A stretch of 64,000 bases of DNA from Streptomyces pristinaespiralis (GCF_001278075.1 NZ_CP011340.1:1550001-1614000); one strand, 5' to 3'; positions 32,556 through 41,848 are shown, counted from the stretch's first letter. The notes: generated by a model from the sequence alone, not told the origin. Program-made: numbers and translations.

Positions 32556-33838
32556 CGTCCTTCCCGGCGCCCGTCCTTCACAATCCGGCGCGCGAGCCGC
32601 TCCCGCGGCGCGGCCAGCTCGTCGGCGACCGCGGCGAGGCGCGCTTCGTCCGGCACGACGAGCGCCGTGAGCGGCTCACCGGTGAGCAGGCAGGCGCGTC
32701 GCAGGTGTGTCGGCGGATGGGTGGCGTCGACGGTGTGGCCGCGCAGTTCGCTCGCTCGGCGTTGCCGCTCGATCTCGCTTTCCGGGATCGACTCGATCTG
32801 GGCCGCCAGCCGCTCCCAGAGCCCGCGCCATTTCTCCAGGTACGACTTGTCCCCGGCCCGCCGCATCCGGCCGGCGTTGGACTCGCGCAGCAGGGCGGCT
32901 TCGGCGGAGTCCGCGACGAGGAGCCGGTCCATCAGACCGACGGCTGCCTCGGTGGATCCCGCCCTCGCCGCCGCGGCGTCGGCGAGGTACTCGCCGCGCT
33001 GCGCCGCCCGCAGTGTCAATCGGTCGAGCAGCATGAGCAGTCCGAGGACCGCGCAGCGCGGCAGGAAGTACACGGCGTTGAGGAACATCTCGCCGATCGT
33101 CGGGCTCGGCACACGCTGGAGCATGAAGTGCCAGATGCCGAGCGAGCGGAGGGCGTTGCCGGTGATCAGGCCGCGGCGGGTGTCGCCGCCCGCGTAGTGG
33201 CCGAGTTCGTGGCCGATCAGGGCGATCCTCTGCTGGGGTGTGAGGATCTCCCAGAGTCCGAGCCCGATGTCCAGCAAGCGGCGCTGCCGGATGCCGTACG
33301 TCGTGACGCTCGCGTTGACCTCGTCGCTCACGACGACCGCGTGCACCCCTGCCGTGCCGGCGACGTCGGCGACCTCGTCGATCATGGCGAAGAGCTGGGG
33401 CGCGTCGGCCCTGTGCAGTACCGGCAGATCGTCGGGCAGTTCGCCGAACCGGGGCCGCAGGAGCCAGGCCAGCAGCAGCAGGACACCGCCGAGCAGCGGG
33501 GCGGCCGTGCCCCAGCCGAGCACGGCGAGCAGCACGCCGGTGACGAGCAGGGCGACGGTGGTCCCGTGGACGGCGAGGGACAGGGCGTACGCAAGGACGG
33601 TCGCGGCGTCACCCTGCGGCTTCAGCGTGGCCCCGGACATCACCTCGGCGAGCAGCCTCTCACCGTTCCGCAGCGCGAGCCCGCGCCGCAGCCGCTCCAG
33701 CGCACCGTGCCGCTCGTCGGAGCCTCGGGGGTCGACGTTCCAGTCGCACGCCGCGCACCACGCGGTGAAGCGGCGGTCCGTGCGGACCTCGGCCCCGCAC
33801 CCGGGGCATTGCCGCACGGTCTCCATCGTGGTGTCCAC
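32552..33838 (-). CDS. M48-family zinc metalloprotease with N-terminal zinc ribbon
   Basis: A 428-residue membrane protease of the HtpX/M48 type. It has an N-terminal CX2C...CX2C zinc ribbon (Cys11, Cys14, Cys28, Cys31) and two hydrophobic helices at about 92-127. The active-site HEXXH is His210-Glu211-X-X-His214, and the likely third ligand Glu lies in Arg-Gly-Glu-Tyr-Leu-Ala-Asp. Further hydrophobic segments follow the active site. It probably degrades membrane or misfolded proteins. The GTG start has GAGGGGG about 9 nt upstream. It overlaps the macrodomain gene by 4 bp, an unexplained pairing. Confidence 0.9.
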   Translation of the reverse strand: MDTTMETVRQCPGCGAEVRTDRRFTAWCAACDWNVDPRGSDERHGALERLRRGLALRNGERLLAEVMSGATLKPQGDAATVLAYALSLAVHGTTVALLVTGVLLAVLGWGTAAPLLGGVLLLLAWLLRPRFGELPDDLPVLHRADAPQLFAMIDEVADVAGTAGVHAVVVSDEVNASVTTYGIRQRRLLDIGLGLWEILTPQQRIALIGHELGHYAGGDTRRGLITGNALRSLGIWHFMLQRVPSPTIGEMFLNAVYFLPRCAVLGLLMLLDRLTLRAAQRGEYLADAAAARAGSTEAAVGLMDRLLVADSAEAALLRESNAGRMRRAGDKSYLEKWRGLWERLAAQIESIPESEIERQRRASELRGHTVDATHPPTHLRRACLLTGEPLTALVVPDEARLAAVADELAAPRERLARRIVKDGRREGR

Positions 33839-33980
33839 GCCGTGGTCCCCCTCCCGCGGCCACTCCCCGGAGGCCGCCACATGTGCGACGTGACCGGACC
33901 GTTCCTCGAACGGCGAGGAGTGATCACGTCGGCGCCGCAGCGTAAACCGTTCGCTACTGCGCTGACCAGCCCCGTTCCGC

Positions 33981-35396
33981 TCAGCGCTGCCGCAGCCTGC
34001 GCCACACCGCCTTCGCCGCGTGGTGGCCGGGCATGCCGTGGACGCCGGGTCCGGGCGGGGTCGCGGAGGAGCAGATGAAGACGGCGGGGTGGGCGGTCGC
34101 GTAGGGGACGCGGGCCAGCTTCGGGCGGATGACGGTCTGCAGTCCGGAGAAGGCGCCGCACGCGATGTCACCGCCCACGTAGTTGGCGTTGCGCGCGGCG
34201 ATCTCGGGAGGGCCGGCGACGGCGCGGGCCAGGACCAGGTCGCGGAAGCCGGGTGCGAAGCGCTCCAGTTGACGTTCGACGACCTCGGTCGCGTCGCCCT
34301 CCCAGCCGGCCGGGACATGGCCGTACGCCCACAGGACGTGCTTGCCTTCGGGCGCCCTGGTCGGGTCGATCACGCTCGGCTGGGCGGTGATGAGGAACGG
34401 GACCTCGGGAGCGCGGCCGGAGACCGCCGCGCCGAGGGCGCTCTCGATCTCGGCCGCCGTGGGGCCGATGTGCACGGTCCCCGCGGTTCTGGCCTCCTTG
34501 GACAGCCACGGCATCGGCCCCGACAGCGCGTAGTCGATCTTGAACGCGGAGGCGCCGTACCGGTAGCGCCAGTACGCCTGGCCGAGCCCGGCGATCCTGG
34601 CCAGCGCGGTCGGTGACGTGTCGAAGACGTACGCCCTGGCCGGCGGGAGCTCGTCGAGCCGCCGGACCGGGCTGCCCGTGTGGATGGTGCCGCCCTGGGA
34701 GCGCAGATAGGAGGCGAGGGCGTCGGCGATGGCCTGTGAACCGCCGCGCGGGACGGGCCAGCCGACCTCGTGCGCGGCCAGGGCGAACAGCAGGGCGATG
34801 CCGCCGGTGGCGAAGCCGCTGGTGGGAGCGATGGCGTGCGCGGCGAGCCCGGCGAGCAGACCGCGGGCCTTCTCGCCCCGGAAGCGGCGGGCGAGCATGC
34901 TCGCGGGCCGGATCGCGTCCAGGCCGAAGCGGGCGTAGCGGTACGGATCGGTGGGCATCCCGTCCCAGGGGGTGCGCAGGAAGTCCGCGGCGATGCTGTC
35001 CCAGTGACCGGTGTACGGGGCGAGGAGACGGCGGTACGCGCCGGCGTCCACCGCGCCCAGCGACATGGCGCTCTCGCCGACCGAGCGGCTGAGCACGGCC
35101 GCCGTGCCGTCCGGGAACGGATGGGCGAGCGGCAGTTCGGGGTGCAGCCAGGTCAGGCCGTGCCGCTCGAGCGGCATCCGGCCGAAGGCGGGCGAGCCGA
35201 CGCCGAGCGGGTGGACGGCGGAGCACGGATCGTGGCGGAAGCCGGGGAGGGTCAGTTCCTCCGTCCTGGCACCGCCACCGACGGTGTCCATGGCCTCGTG
35301 GACGGCGACCGAGAAGCCGCGGCGGGCCAGTTCGACCGCGGCGGTCAGCCCGTTGGGGCCGGCTCCCACGACGACGGCATCGAGCATCGACGGCAC
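33981..35396 (-). CDS. FAD-dependent oxidoreductase, phytoene-dehydrogenase-like
   Basis: A 471-residue flavoprotein. The N-terminal FAD-binding motif is Val-Val-Gly-Ala-Gly-Pro-Asn-Gly-Leu at about 9-17, with the family's C-terminal Pro-Gly-X-Gly-Val-His-Gly-Met-Pro-Gly segment near 453. It belongs to the amine-oxidase/phytoene-desaturase clan often annotated as CrtI-like. There are no carotenoid genes beside it, so the substrate is unknown. The GTG at 35396 has AAGGAG about 8 nt upstream. It is divergent from a nucleotidyltransferase gene 87 bp away. Confidence 0.88.
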   Translation of the reverse strand: MPSMLDAVVVGAGPNGLTAAVELARRGFSVAVHEAMDTVGGGARTEELTLPGFRHDPCSAVHPLGVGSPAFGRMPLERHGLTWLHPELPLAHPFPDGTAAVLSRSVGESAMSLGAVDAGAYRRLLAPYTGHWDSIAADFLRTPWDGMPTDPYRYARFGLDAIRPASMLARRFRGEKARGLLAGLAAHAIAPTSGFATGGIALLFALAAHEVGWPVPRGGSQAIADALASYLRSQGGTIHTGSPVRRLDELPPARAYVFDTSPTALARIAGLGQAYWRYRYGASAFKIDYALSGPMPWLSKEARTAGTVHIGPTAAEIESALGAAVSGRAPEVPFLITAQPSVIDPTRAPEGKHVLWAYGHVPAGWEGDATEVVERQLERFAPGFRDLVLARAVAGPPEIAARNANYVGGDIACGAFSGLQTVIRPKLARVPYATAHPAVFICSSATPPGPGVHGMPGHHAAKAVWRRLRQR

Positions 35397-35483
35397 CTTC
35401 GGACTCCTTCGTCAGCCGACGGCCAAGAGACCCAAGCTTATTCCCGGGCGCCCTCATCGCGGGCGGAGTACCGTCCGAGGGCG

Positions 35484-36299
35484 ATGAACAACATGATCGA
35501 AGACATGGCGGCGCGGCTCGCGAAGGTGCCCGGGGTGCGTGCGGTGGCGCTCGGCGGCAGCCGGGCGCGGGGCACCCACCGGCCCGACTCCGACTGGGAT
35601 CTCGGCGTCTACTACCGGGGTGAGGTCGACGTCGCGGCCCTGGCGGCGCTGGCGGCGGACGTGACAGGAGAGCCGGTGGAGGTCGCCGGGCCCGGCGGCT
35701 GGGGACCGTGGGTCAACGGCGGCGCGTGGCTCTCGGTGAACGGCGCCCGGGTGGACTGGATCCTGCGGGACCTGGACCGGGTCGAACGGGTCCGGGCCGA
35801 CTGCTGGGCCGGGCGGTTCGAGACGGGGATCCAGCCGGGGCACCCGCTGGGCTTCGCCTCCCCCACGTACGTGGGCGAGGTGGCACTGTGCCGGGTACTG
35901 GCCGACCCGGCGGGCGAGTTGACGGCGCTGCGGGAGCGGACCCAGGAGTATCCGGAGCCGTTGCGCCGTGCGCTGGTCGACGCGGCGTGGGAGGCGGACT
36001 TCTCGGTCGCCGCCGCGGCGAAGTCGGTGGGGGCGGCGGACACGCTCCATGTGTCGCTGTGCCTGTCCCGTGCGTTCGGGGTGCTGGTGCAGGCCGTGCA
36101 CGCCCACCACCGGGTGTGGTTCCTCAACGAGAAGGGCGCGCTGGCGGCGGCCGCGGCGCTCCCGGGGATGCCCGCGGACTTCACCGCCCGCGTGTCCGCG
36201 TCCCTGACCGGCCTGGACCAGGCCGCGGTGGAGTCGGCGGCCGCGCTGGTCCGCGACATCAGGGCCCTGCTGGCCACGGACACCGTTCCTCTGGACTGA
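35484..36299 (+). CDS. Nucleotidyltransferase-domain protein (ANT-like)
   Basis: A 271-residue protein of the polymerase-beta nucleotidyltransferase superfamily. The signature Gly-Gly-Ser-Arg-Ala-Arg-Gly (about 23-29) is followed by Asp-Ser-Asp-Trp-Asp-Leu-Gly, giving the metal-binding Asp pair. The C-terminal half is helical, as in aminoglycoside/small-molecule nucleotidyltransferases and some minimal toxins. The substrate cannot be inferred; antibiotic modification is only one possibility. The start at 35484 is close to a GAGGG element; an ATG three codons downstream is an alternative. Confidence 0.82.
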   Translation: MNNMIEDMAARLAKVPGVRAVALGGSRARGTHRPDSDWDLGVYYRGEVDVAALAALAADVTGEPVEVAGPGGWGPWVNGGAWLSVNGARVDWILRDLDRVERVRADCWAGRFETGIQPGHPLGFASPTYVGEVALCRVLADPAGELTALRERTQEYPEPLRRALVDAAWEADFSVAAAAKSVGAADTLHVSLCLSRAFGVLVQAVHAHHRVWFLNEKGALAAAAALPGMPADFTARVSASLTGLDQAAVESAAALVRDIRALLATDTVPLD

Positions 36300-36769
36300 G
36301 CGGGAGTGAGTCTGCTCAGTCGCACGCCCCGAACGGTCTTGGGCGCACTGGTCCCCGGCGTACTCGACCCCGGGGCGGCGACACGCATCGGGTGCGTGGT
36401 CCGGTCCCGGGAGGCCGGTTCCCCTGCGCGACCCGGGCCACATGGGCGCGGCCAAAGGTGACGGGGAGGCCCTGAACCATCTCTCCGGTGGAGCAGGGGC
36501 CCCGCTTACCGGCACCGCACCCTGTGTCCCAGAACGCATGATCACGTTAGCCCGAACAGCCCAGCAGGCCGCAAGCCCGGGAGCGGATTGGCACCCGATC
36601 GAGTCAAACAGCCCTCCTACACGCTCACCAGCAAGCAGCTGACAACCCCGGCCTGAGGGGCGCTCCGGCCGGGGGCGCCGGCCGCGCCTCGGGCCGGACC
36701 GTCGGTGACGCAGGTCGATCCCGGCGGCCCGGTCCCGCGCCGCCGCGCCGCGCGCCCCGCCCCCGCGTC
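36300..36769. other. 470-bp gene-free region with an A+T-richer core
   Basis: No convincing gene. The middle (about 36460-36645) is visibly less G+C-rich than its surroundings and, on the minus strand, includes a possible ~40-nt stem (GGGGCCCCTG paired with CAGGG-C-CTCCCC). Short open frames there resemble no family I know. It could hold a regulatory RNA, the remnant of a mobile element, or a leader; I cannot decide from sequence. Confidence 0.4.
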
Positions 36770-37588
36770 TCAGGTCAGGAGTTCGCGGATCCGGCGGGCC
36801 GTGGCCTCGTCGCGGGCCGCCGTGAACGGGAGGACGTTGGGGCCCGTGATGCGGAACGGCTCGCCGGCGACGGTGAGATGCGCGCCGCCCGCCTCCGTCA
36901 CCAGCAGAAGACCGGCCGCGTGGTCCCATGCGAGCTCCCACGAGAACGCCACCGCGTCCAGGTCGCCGCGTGCCACGGCCAGGTACTCCAGGCCCGCCGA
37001 GCCGCAGGGCCTCGCCTCGACGCCGGGCTCGGCGAGCCCGAGCAGCGCGCGCTTCTGCTCCGGGGTGGTGTAGTCGGGGTGGGACATCGCGACCCGCAGC
37101 ACCGCCCCGGGCCCGGGCGAACCGGATATCAGCGGTGCGCCGTTGAGCCGGGCGCCACCGCCGCGCACGGCGACCGCGAACTCGTCGAGGACCGGCGCGT
37201 ACGTCCAGGAGGCGAGCAGCTCACCGCGCACGGCGAGCGCCACGAGGGTGCAGAACCCGGGCTCGCCGCGCACGAACTGGCGGGTGCCGTCCACCGGGTC
37301 GACGATCCACACGGGCGCGTCGCCGTGCAGTGCGTCGGCGACGGCCGGGTCGGCGTGCACGGCCTCCTCGCCGACGACGACGGAGCCCGGCACGAGCGCG
37401 GTGAGCGAGGCGGCGAGGTGCTCCTCCGCGCTGCGGTCGGCGATCGTGACGAGGTCGTGCGGGCCGGTCTTCTCGTCGACCTCGTGCGCGGCGAGCCGGC
37501 GGTAGCGCGGCACGATCTCGGCGGCCGCCGCCTTACGGACCGCCTCCTCGACGTCGGACAGGTCCCCGGTCAGAAAGTCATCGATCAT
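36770..37588 (-). CDS. Inositol-monophosphatase-family phosphatase (histidinol-phosphatase-like)
   Basis: A 272-residue Mg-dependent phosphatase. It has the metal-binding signatures Val-Val-Gly-Glu-Glu-Ala near residue 71 and Trp-Ile-Val-Asp-Pro-Val-Asp-Gly-Thr-Arg-Gln-Phe near 94-105. The C-terminal Trp-Glu-Leu-Ala-Trp-Asp-His-Ala-Ala-Gly motif is also present. In actinobacteria such proteins include HisN-type histidinol-phosphate phosphatases and inositol-phosphate phosphatases; without his genes nearby I leave the substrate open. I chose the ATG at 37588; a TTG four codons upstream is in frame. It lies 41 bp from the gamma-glutamyltransferase-like gene stop in the same direction. Confidence 0.85.
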   Translation of the reverse strand: MIDDFLTGDLSDVEEAVRKAAAAEIVPRYRRLAAHEVDEKTGPHDLVTIADRSAEEHLAASLTALVPGSVVVGEEAVHADPAVADALHGDAPVWIVDPVDGTRQFVRGEPGFCTLVALAVRGELLASWTYAPVLDEFAVAVRGGGARLNGAPLISGSPGPGAVLRVAMSHPDYTTPEQKRALLGLAEPGVEARPCGSAGLEYLAVARGDLDAVAFSWELAWDHAAGLLLVTEAGGAHLTVAGEPFRITGPNVLPFTAARDEATARRIRELLT

Positions 37589-37629
37589 GCCTGTAGACAA
37601 TCATGCCCGTCCGACATCGAGGGATGCGT

Positions 37630-39423
37630 TCAGCGTCCGACCGCGTAACCCTGCATTCCCCTGGGGTTCGCCGCGGCGGAGAGCACACCGGTGCGAGGGT
37701 CGCGGGCGACCACGCAGAGCCTGCCCTCCGACCAGGGCCCGCCCACGGTGACGTCGTGTCCGCGCTCGCGCAGACCGGCGACGACCTCAGGAGGCGTGCG
37801 GGACTCGACGGTGACGCTGCCGGGCCGCATGCCCCGCGGGTAGAACGAGCCGGGAAAGGCGTCGTTGTGCCAGTTGGGAGCGTCGACGGCGCCTTGCAGG
37901 TCGTATCCGCCGCGGACCGGCGGCCGCAGCGCCACGGCGAGGAAGAAGTGGAGCTGCCACTGGTCCTGCTGGTCGCCGCCGGGGGTACCGAACGCCATCA
38001 CGGGCACACCGTCGCGCAGTGCCAGCGAGGGTGTCAGGGTGGTGCGCGGGCGGCGGCCGGGGGTGAGGGAGTTCGGCAGGCCCGGCTCGAGCCAGGTCAT
38101 CTGGAGCCGCGTGCCGAGCGGGAAGCCCAGCTCCGGCACGACGGGATTGGACTGCAGCCAGCCGCCGCTGGGGGTGGCCGCGACCATGTTGCCCCACCGG
38201 TCGACGACGTCGAGGTGGCAGGTGTCGCCCTGGACCGCGCCGTCCCGTGCCACGGTCGGCTCCCCCGCGCCCATCGCGCCGGCGCTGGGACCGGGTCCGT
38301 CGCCCAGCACGTCGGCGGCCCGGGGGCTCAGGACGGGGGTGCGGCGGCCGGGGCGGCCGGGCCGCAGCTCGTAGGAGGCCTTGTCGCCGATGAGCGCACG
38401 GCGGGCCCGGCTGTAGGGCTCCGACAGCAGGTCGCGGAGCGGGACCTCGGCGGCGTCGCCGTACCAGGCCTCCCGGTCGGCCATCGCCAGTTTGCAGCCC
38501 TCGACGAGCAGGTGGACGTACTCGGCGGACCCGTAGGCGGGCAGTTCGGGCGGCAGCAGGGCCAGTTGCTGGAGGAACGCCGGCCCCTGGCTCCACCCGC
38601 CCGCCTTGCACAGGGTCCAGCCGTTCCAGTCGTAGGTGACCGGTTCCTCGTAGGTGGCCGACCAGCCGGCCAGGTCCGCCGCCGTGAGGGTGCCGCTGTG
38701 GCGGGCGCCGCTGGTGTCCATCGTGGGCCGCCCGGCCTGGCGGACGAGCGCCTCTGCGACGAAGCCGGCCCGCCACACCTCCCGAGCGGCCTCGATCTGC
38801 CCGGTCCGGTCGGACGCGGCGGCCTCGGCCTCCGCGATCAGCCGCCGCCAGGTGGCGGCGAGCGCCGGGTTGCGGAACAGCGTGCCGGGGGCGGGGGCCT
38901 GCCCGCCGGGCAGGTACACCTCGGCGGAGGAGGTCCATTCGGTCTCGAAGAGTCCGCGTACGGTCTCCACCGTCTCGCAGAGCCGTTCGACGGGAGGGTG
39001 GCCGTGCTCGGCGTAGCCGATGGCGTGATCGAGCACCTCGGCAAGGGACTTGGTGCCGTGGTCGCGCAGCAGGAGCATCCACGCGTCGAACGCGCCCGGC
39101 ACGGCGGCGGCCAACGGCCCCGTCCCGGGCACGAGTTCCAGGCCCAGCGAGCGGTAGTGCGCGATGGTGGCCCCGGCAGGCGCGACGCCCTGACCGCACA
39201 GGACGCGCACCTCGCCGCCGGCCGGTGCGACGATGACCGGCACCTCCCCGGCGGGTCCGCACAGATGCGGTTCGACGACGTGGAGCACGAAGCCGGCGGC
39301 GACGGCGGCGTCGTAGGCGTTGCCGCCCCGCTCCAGCACGGCCATCGCGGACTGTGAGGCGAGCCAGTGCGTGGAGGACACCATCCCGAAGGTGCCCTGG
39401 AGCGTCGGCCGGGTCGTGAACAT
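37630..39423 (-). CDS. Gamma-glutamyltransferase-family protein
   Basis: A 597-residue protein of the Ntn-hydrolase gamma-glutamyltranspeptidase family. It probably self-cleaves before Thr401, in the Gly-Asp-Thr-Cys-His-Leu-Asp-Val-Val-Asp motif. The canonical Thr-Thr-His is Thr-Cys-His here, and the following Gly-Asn-Met-Val-Ala-Ala-Thr segment is conserved. No signal peptide is visible, unlike secreted GGTs, so it is likely cytoplasmic and may act on gamma-glutamyl compounds or as a cephalosporin-acylase-like amidase. The ATG has GAGGG upstream. It is divergent from the DUF1996 gene. Confidence 0.87.
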   Translation of the reverse strand: MFTTRPTLQGTFGMVSSTHWLASQSAMAVLERGGNAYDAAVAAGFVLHVVEPHLCGPAGEVPVIVAPAGGEVRVLCGQGVAPAGATIAHYRSLGLELVPGTGPLAAAVPGAFDAWMLLLRDHGTKSLAEVLDHAIGYAEHGHPPVERLCETVETVRGLFETEWTSSAEVYLPGGQAPAPGTLFRNPALAATWRRLIAEAEAAASDRTGQIEAAREVWRAGFVAEALVRQAGRPTMDTSGARHSGTLTAADLAGWSATYEEPVTYDWNGWTLCKAGGWSQGPAFLQQLALLPPELPAYGSAEYVHLLVEGCKLAMADREAWYGDAAEVPLRDLLSEPYSRARRALIGDKASYELRPGRPGRRTPVLSPRAADVLGDGPGPSAGAMGAGEPTVARDGAVQGDTCHLDVVDRWGNMVAATPSGGWLQSNPVVPELGFPLGTRLQMTWLEPGLPNSLTPGRRPRTTLTPSLALRDGVPVMAFGTPGGDQQDQWQLHFFLAVALRPPVRGGYDLQGAVDAPNWHNDAFPGSFYPRGMRPGSVTVESRTPPEVVAGLRERGHDVTVGGPWSEGRLCVVARDPRTGVLSAAANPRGMQGYAVGR

Positions 39424-39589
39424 GTGGCCCTCTCACCTCGCTGTTCGTCCGGATCGATCAGAACTGCCCCGTCGGGCGCGCGGTCCACGCCGGCGTTGAA
39501 CACGTCGCCCTTCGCGCGCGTATGGAACTGGACGTGCCCCTTTCCGGACACCGTCATGCCCACCGACCATGCAGCAGATGGAGTTCTCC

Positions 39590-41743
39590 ATGGGACGAAC
39601 AACGCGAAGACGCCCAAGAGCAGGCAGGCGGACGGCCGCGGCCTCGATCGCCCTCATCCTCGCCGGCGGCGGTCTCATCGCGGTCAACTCCTATGCCGCC
39701 GCCGGTGAGGGACAGGGCCCCTGGCCGGGCGGCGGGACCACGCAGTCGGGAACCCTCGGCGCCGGACCCGTCCCGGCGACGGTCAAGTGCCCGGAGGTGG
39801 CGAACGGGCTGCCGGAGGTGCCGGAGGCGGCCAGGGCGGAGGTCGACCGCGAACTGGCGACGATGGACAGTGGGATCACCGAGGCCTACCAGCGGTTCGC
39901 CGAAGAGCGGGAACAGATCGAACGGGACCCGCAGTTCGTGCAGAACGCGATTCTCGGGCCTCTGCGGAGCAAGCGGGAAGCCGGCCTCGACCGCATCGCG
40001 GAGGCCATCGGCCGGATCACCGGGGAACGCCCGCAGGACCTGGGGGCCCTTGCTCCCTGCACCTTGCAGACCGACGGCGCGGACGAACCCGGCCAGGACG
40101 GCGGCGGCGAGGACGATCAGAACGGCGGCCAGGACGGCGGCGGCCAGGACGATCAGAACGGCGACGGCGGGCAGGGAGGCAACGGCGGCCAGGCGGGCAA
40201 CGGCCCCGAGGCGTCCGACTTCGCCGACATCCGCACCGTCTCCCCCGACGTGCAGGAGCCCCCGCTGCTGCGCGGCGCCTCCCGCGGCACGTTCACCACG
40301 GACTGCGGTGTCAACGCGAACGGCAAGTTCAACCCGGACAACGTCATCGTCGCTCCCGGCGTGAGCAACGGCGCCCACCACATGCACGACTACGTGGGCA
40401 ACCAGGCCAACGACGCGTTCGCCTCGGACGACGATCTCGCGGCGGGTGCGACGACCTGCCGTGACCAGGGCGACCGGTCGACGTACTACTGGCCCGTGCT
40501 GCGGCTCCAGAACGGTGCGGCGGAGGACGACGCCCAGGCGGACGGCGGCGGGAAGGACCAGAACGTGGGGAAGATCCTCACCCCGTCCCAGGTGACGCTC
40601 GACTTCGTCGGCAACCCGCGGGGCAAGGTCACCGCCATGCCGCGCTTCCTGCGGATCATCACCGGTGACGCGAAGGCCTTCGTCAACGGCAACGCGAACG
40701 CCAACGCCTCCTGGAGCTGCACCGGCTTCGAGGACCGGCAACTGAAGGACAAGTACCCGATCTGTCCCCAGGGCAGCAAAGTGGTGCGCAGCTTCAAGTT
40801 CCAGAGCTGCTGGGACGGCCGGAACGCCGACAGCGCCAACCACCGCACCCATGTGGCCTTCACGGACGCGAGCGGCCGTTGCCCGGGCGGTTTCGTCCCC
40901 GTTCCCCAGCTCGTCCAGCGGATCGTCTACGACGTGCCGCCGCCGGTCTTCGGGGGCGCGGAAGCCGCCGTCTTCGCGCTCGACTCGTTCCCGGAGCAGT
41001 TGCACAAACCGGTCACCGACCACGGTGACTTCATCAACGTCTTCGACGAGAAGCTGATGCGGGAGTTGGTGAGCTGTCTCAACGAGGGCCGCCGCTGCGG
41101 CCCCGGCGATCCGGCGCAGGCGCCCGGCGGTGACGGACCGGAGCCGAAGGACGCCCCCGCGACGGCCACCGCGGCTCCGACCGGCTCGCCCGCGCCTGCC
41201 CCCGCCGCCCCCGCGGAGCAGCAGCCCGAAGCACCGGCCCGTCCGGACGCGCCCACCGCCGATCCGGCTCCGGCGCCCGCGGATCCCTATGAGCCCGCGA
41301 CGCCCGCCACCTCCGCCGCCCCCGCGACCGAGGAGCCCGCCGCCGAGAGGCCCCCGGCCGAGCCCGCACCCGAAACCCCCGACGCGGACCGGGCCCGGCC
41401 CGAAGCGGCGGATGCACCCGCGGAACCGGCGGCGGAACCGGCAGCCCCCGACGCACCGGCCGACCGGGCCGCCGCACCGTCGCCCGCGCGGAGCGAGCCG
41501 GCCACGGCATCCGTCCGGCAGAGCCCAAAGGCCCCGGCCGGGACAGAGACCCCCGCGCCGCCCACGGCCGGCGGGTCGAACATCCCGGTACCCGCCGGTG
41601 AGGCCGCGCCGCAGGCCGTGGAGGGCGGCCTGGCCGAGACCGGCGCCCAGTTGTGGCCGTCGGCGGCAGGAGCCGTGCTGCTGATCGTGGGCGTCGCCCT
41701 GCTGCGTGTACGCACCCGCCGCGAGGGCCCGCGTCACCGCTGA
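39590..41743 (+). CDS. Exported DUF1996 protein with LAETG cell-wall sorting signal
   Basis: A 717-residue surface protein. It has a signal peptide (about 1-37, ending Ser-Tyr-Ala-Ala-Ala), a helical region, and a Gly/Asp/Gln/Asn-rich repeat linker (~165-205). The DUF1996 domain (~215-470) contains Ala-His-His-Met-His-Asp-Tyr-Val-Gly and paired cysteines. A ~200-residue Pro/Ala-rich wall-spanning stretch follows. The C-terminus has Leu681-Ala-Glu-Thr-Gly685, then a hydrophobic helix and Arg-rich tail. LAXTG is the class E sortase signal of Streptomyces, so covalent anchoring to peptidoglycan is expected. The ATG at 39590 has GGAG 8 nt upstream. DUF1996 has no established activity. Confidence 0.9.
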   Translation: MGRTTRRRPRAGRRTAAASIALILAGGGLIAVNSYAAAGEGQGPWPGGGTTQSGTLGAGPVPATVKCPEVANGLPEVPEAARAEVDRELATMDSGITEAYQRFAEEREQIERDPQFVQNAILGPLRSKREAGLDRIAEAIGRITGERPQDLGALAPCTLQTDGADEPGQDGGGEDDQNGGQDGGGQDDQNGDGGQGGNGGQAGNGPEASDFADIRTVSPDVQEPPLLRGASRGTFTTDCGVNANGKFNPDNVIVAPGVSNGAHHMHDYVGNQANDAFASDDDLAAGATTCRDQGDRSTYYWPVLRLQNGAAEDDAQADGGGKDQNVGKILTPSQVTLDFVGNPRGKVTAMPRFLRIITGDAKAFVNGNANANASWSCTGFEDRQLKDKYPICPQGSKVVRSFKFQSCWDGRNADSANHRTHVAFTDASGRCPGGFVPVPQLVQRIVYDVPPPVFGGAEAAVFALDSFPEQLHKPVTDHGDFINVFDEKLMRELVSCLNEGRRCGPGDPAQAPGGDGPEPKDAPATATAAPTGSPAPAPAAPAEQQPEAPARPDAPTADPAPAPADPYEPATPATSAAPATEEPAAERPPAEPAPETPDADRARPEAADAPAEPAAEPAAPDAPADRAAAPSPARSEPATASVRQSPKAPAGTETPAPPTAGGSNIPVPAGEAAPQAVEGGLAETGAQLWPSAAGAVLLIVGVALLRVRTRREGPRHR

Positions 41744-41750
41744 CGCGGCG

Positions 41751-41823
41751 GCTGCCCGGCGCGCCACGCTCCGAGGAGCACGCCGCGCCGGGCAGCCCGC
41801 GCCGTCCGTCTCCCGGACGGCGC
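41751..41823. terminator. Two back-to-back hairpin terminators
   Basis: The first hairpin has 13-bp perfect arms (41751-41763 and 41784-41796) with a 20-nt loop. The second has 10-bp perfect arms (41799-41808 and 41814-41823) with a 5-nt loop. They fill the gap between the DUF1996 gene and the convergent lyase homologue, one presumably for each direction. Confidence 0.8.
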
Positions 41824-41848
41824 ACCGAAACCGCTTCTCCCCCGAGCG

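Noticed and set aside
33981..35396. Carotenoid biosynthesis gene crtI
   Set aside because: The protein is CrtI-like in fold, but no crtB, crtE or other carotenoid gene is adjacent, so the specific name is unjustified.
35484..36299. Aminoglycoside resistance gene
   Set aside because: Only the general nucleotidyltransferase core is visible; no residue pattern or neighbouring cluster supports a specific antibiotic.
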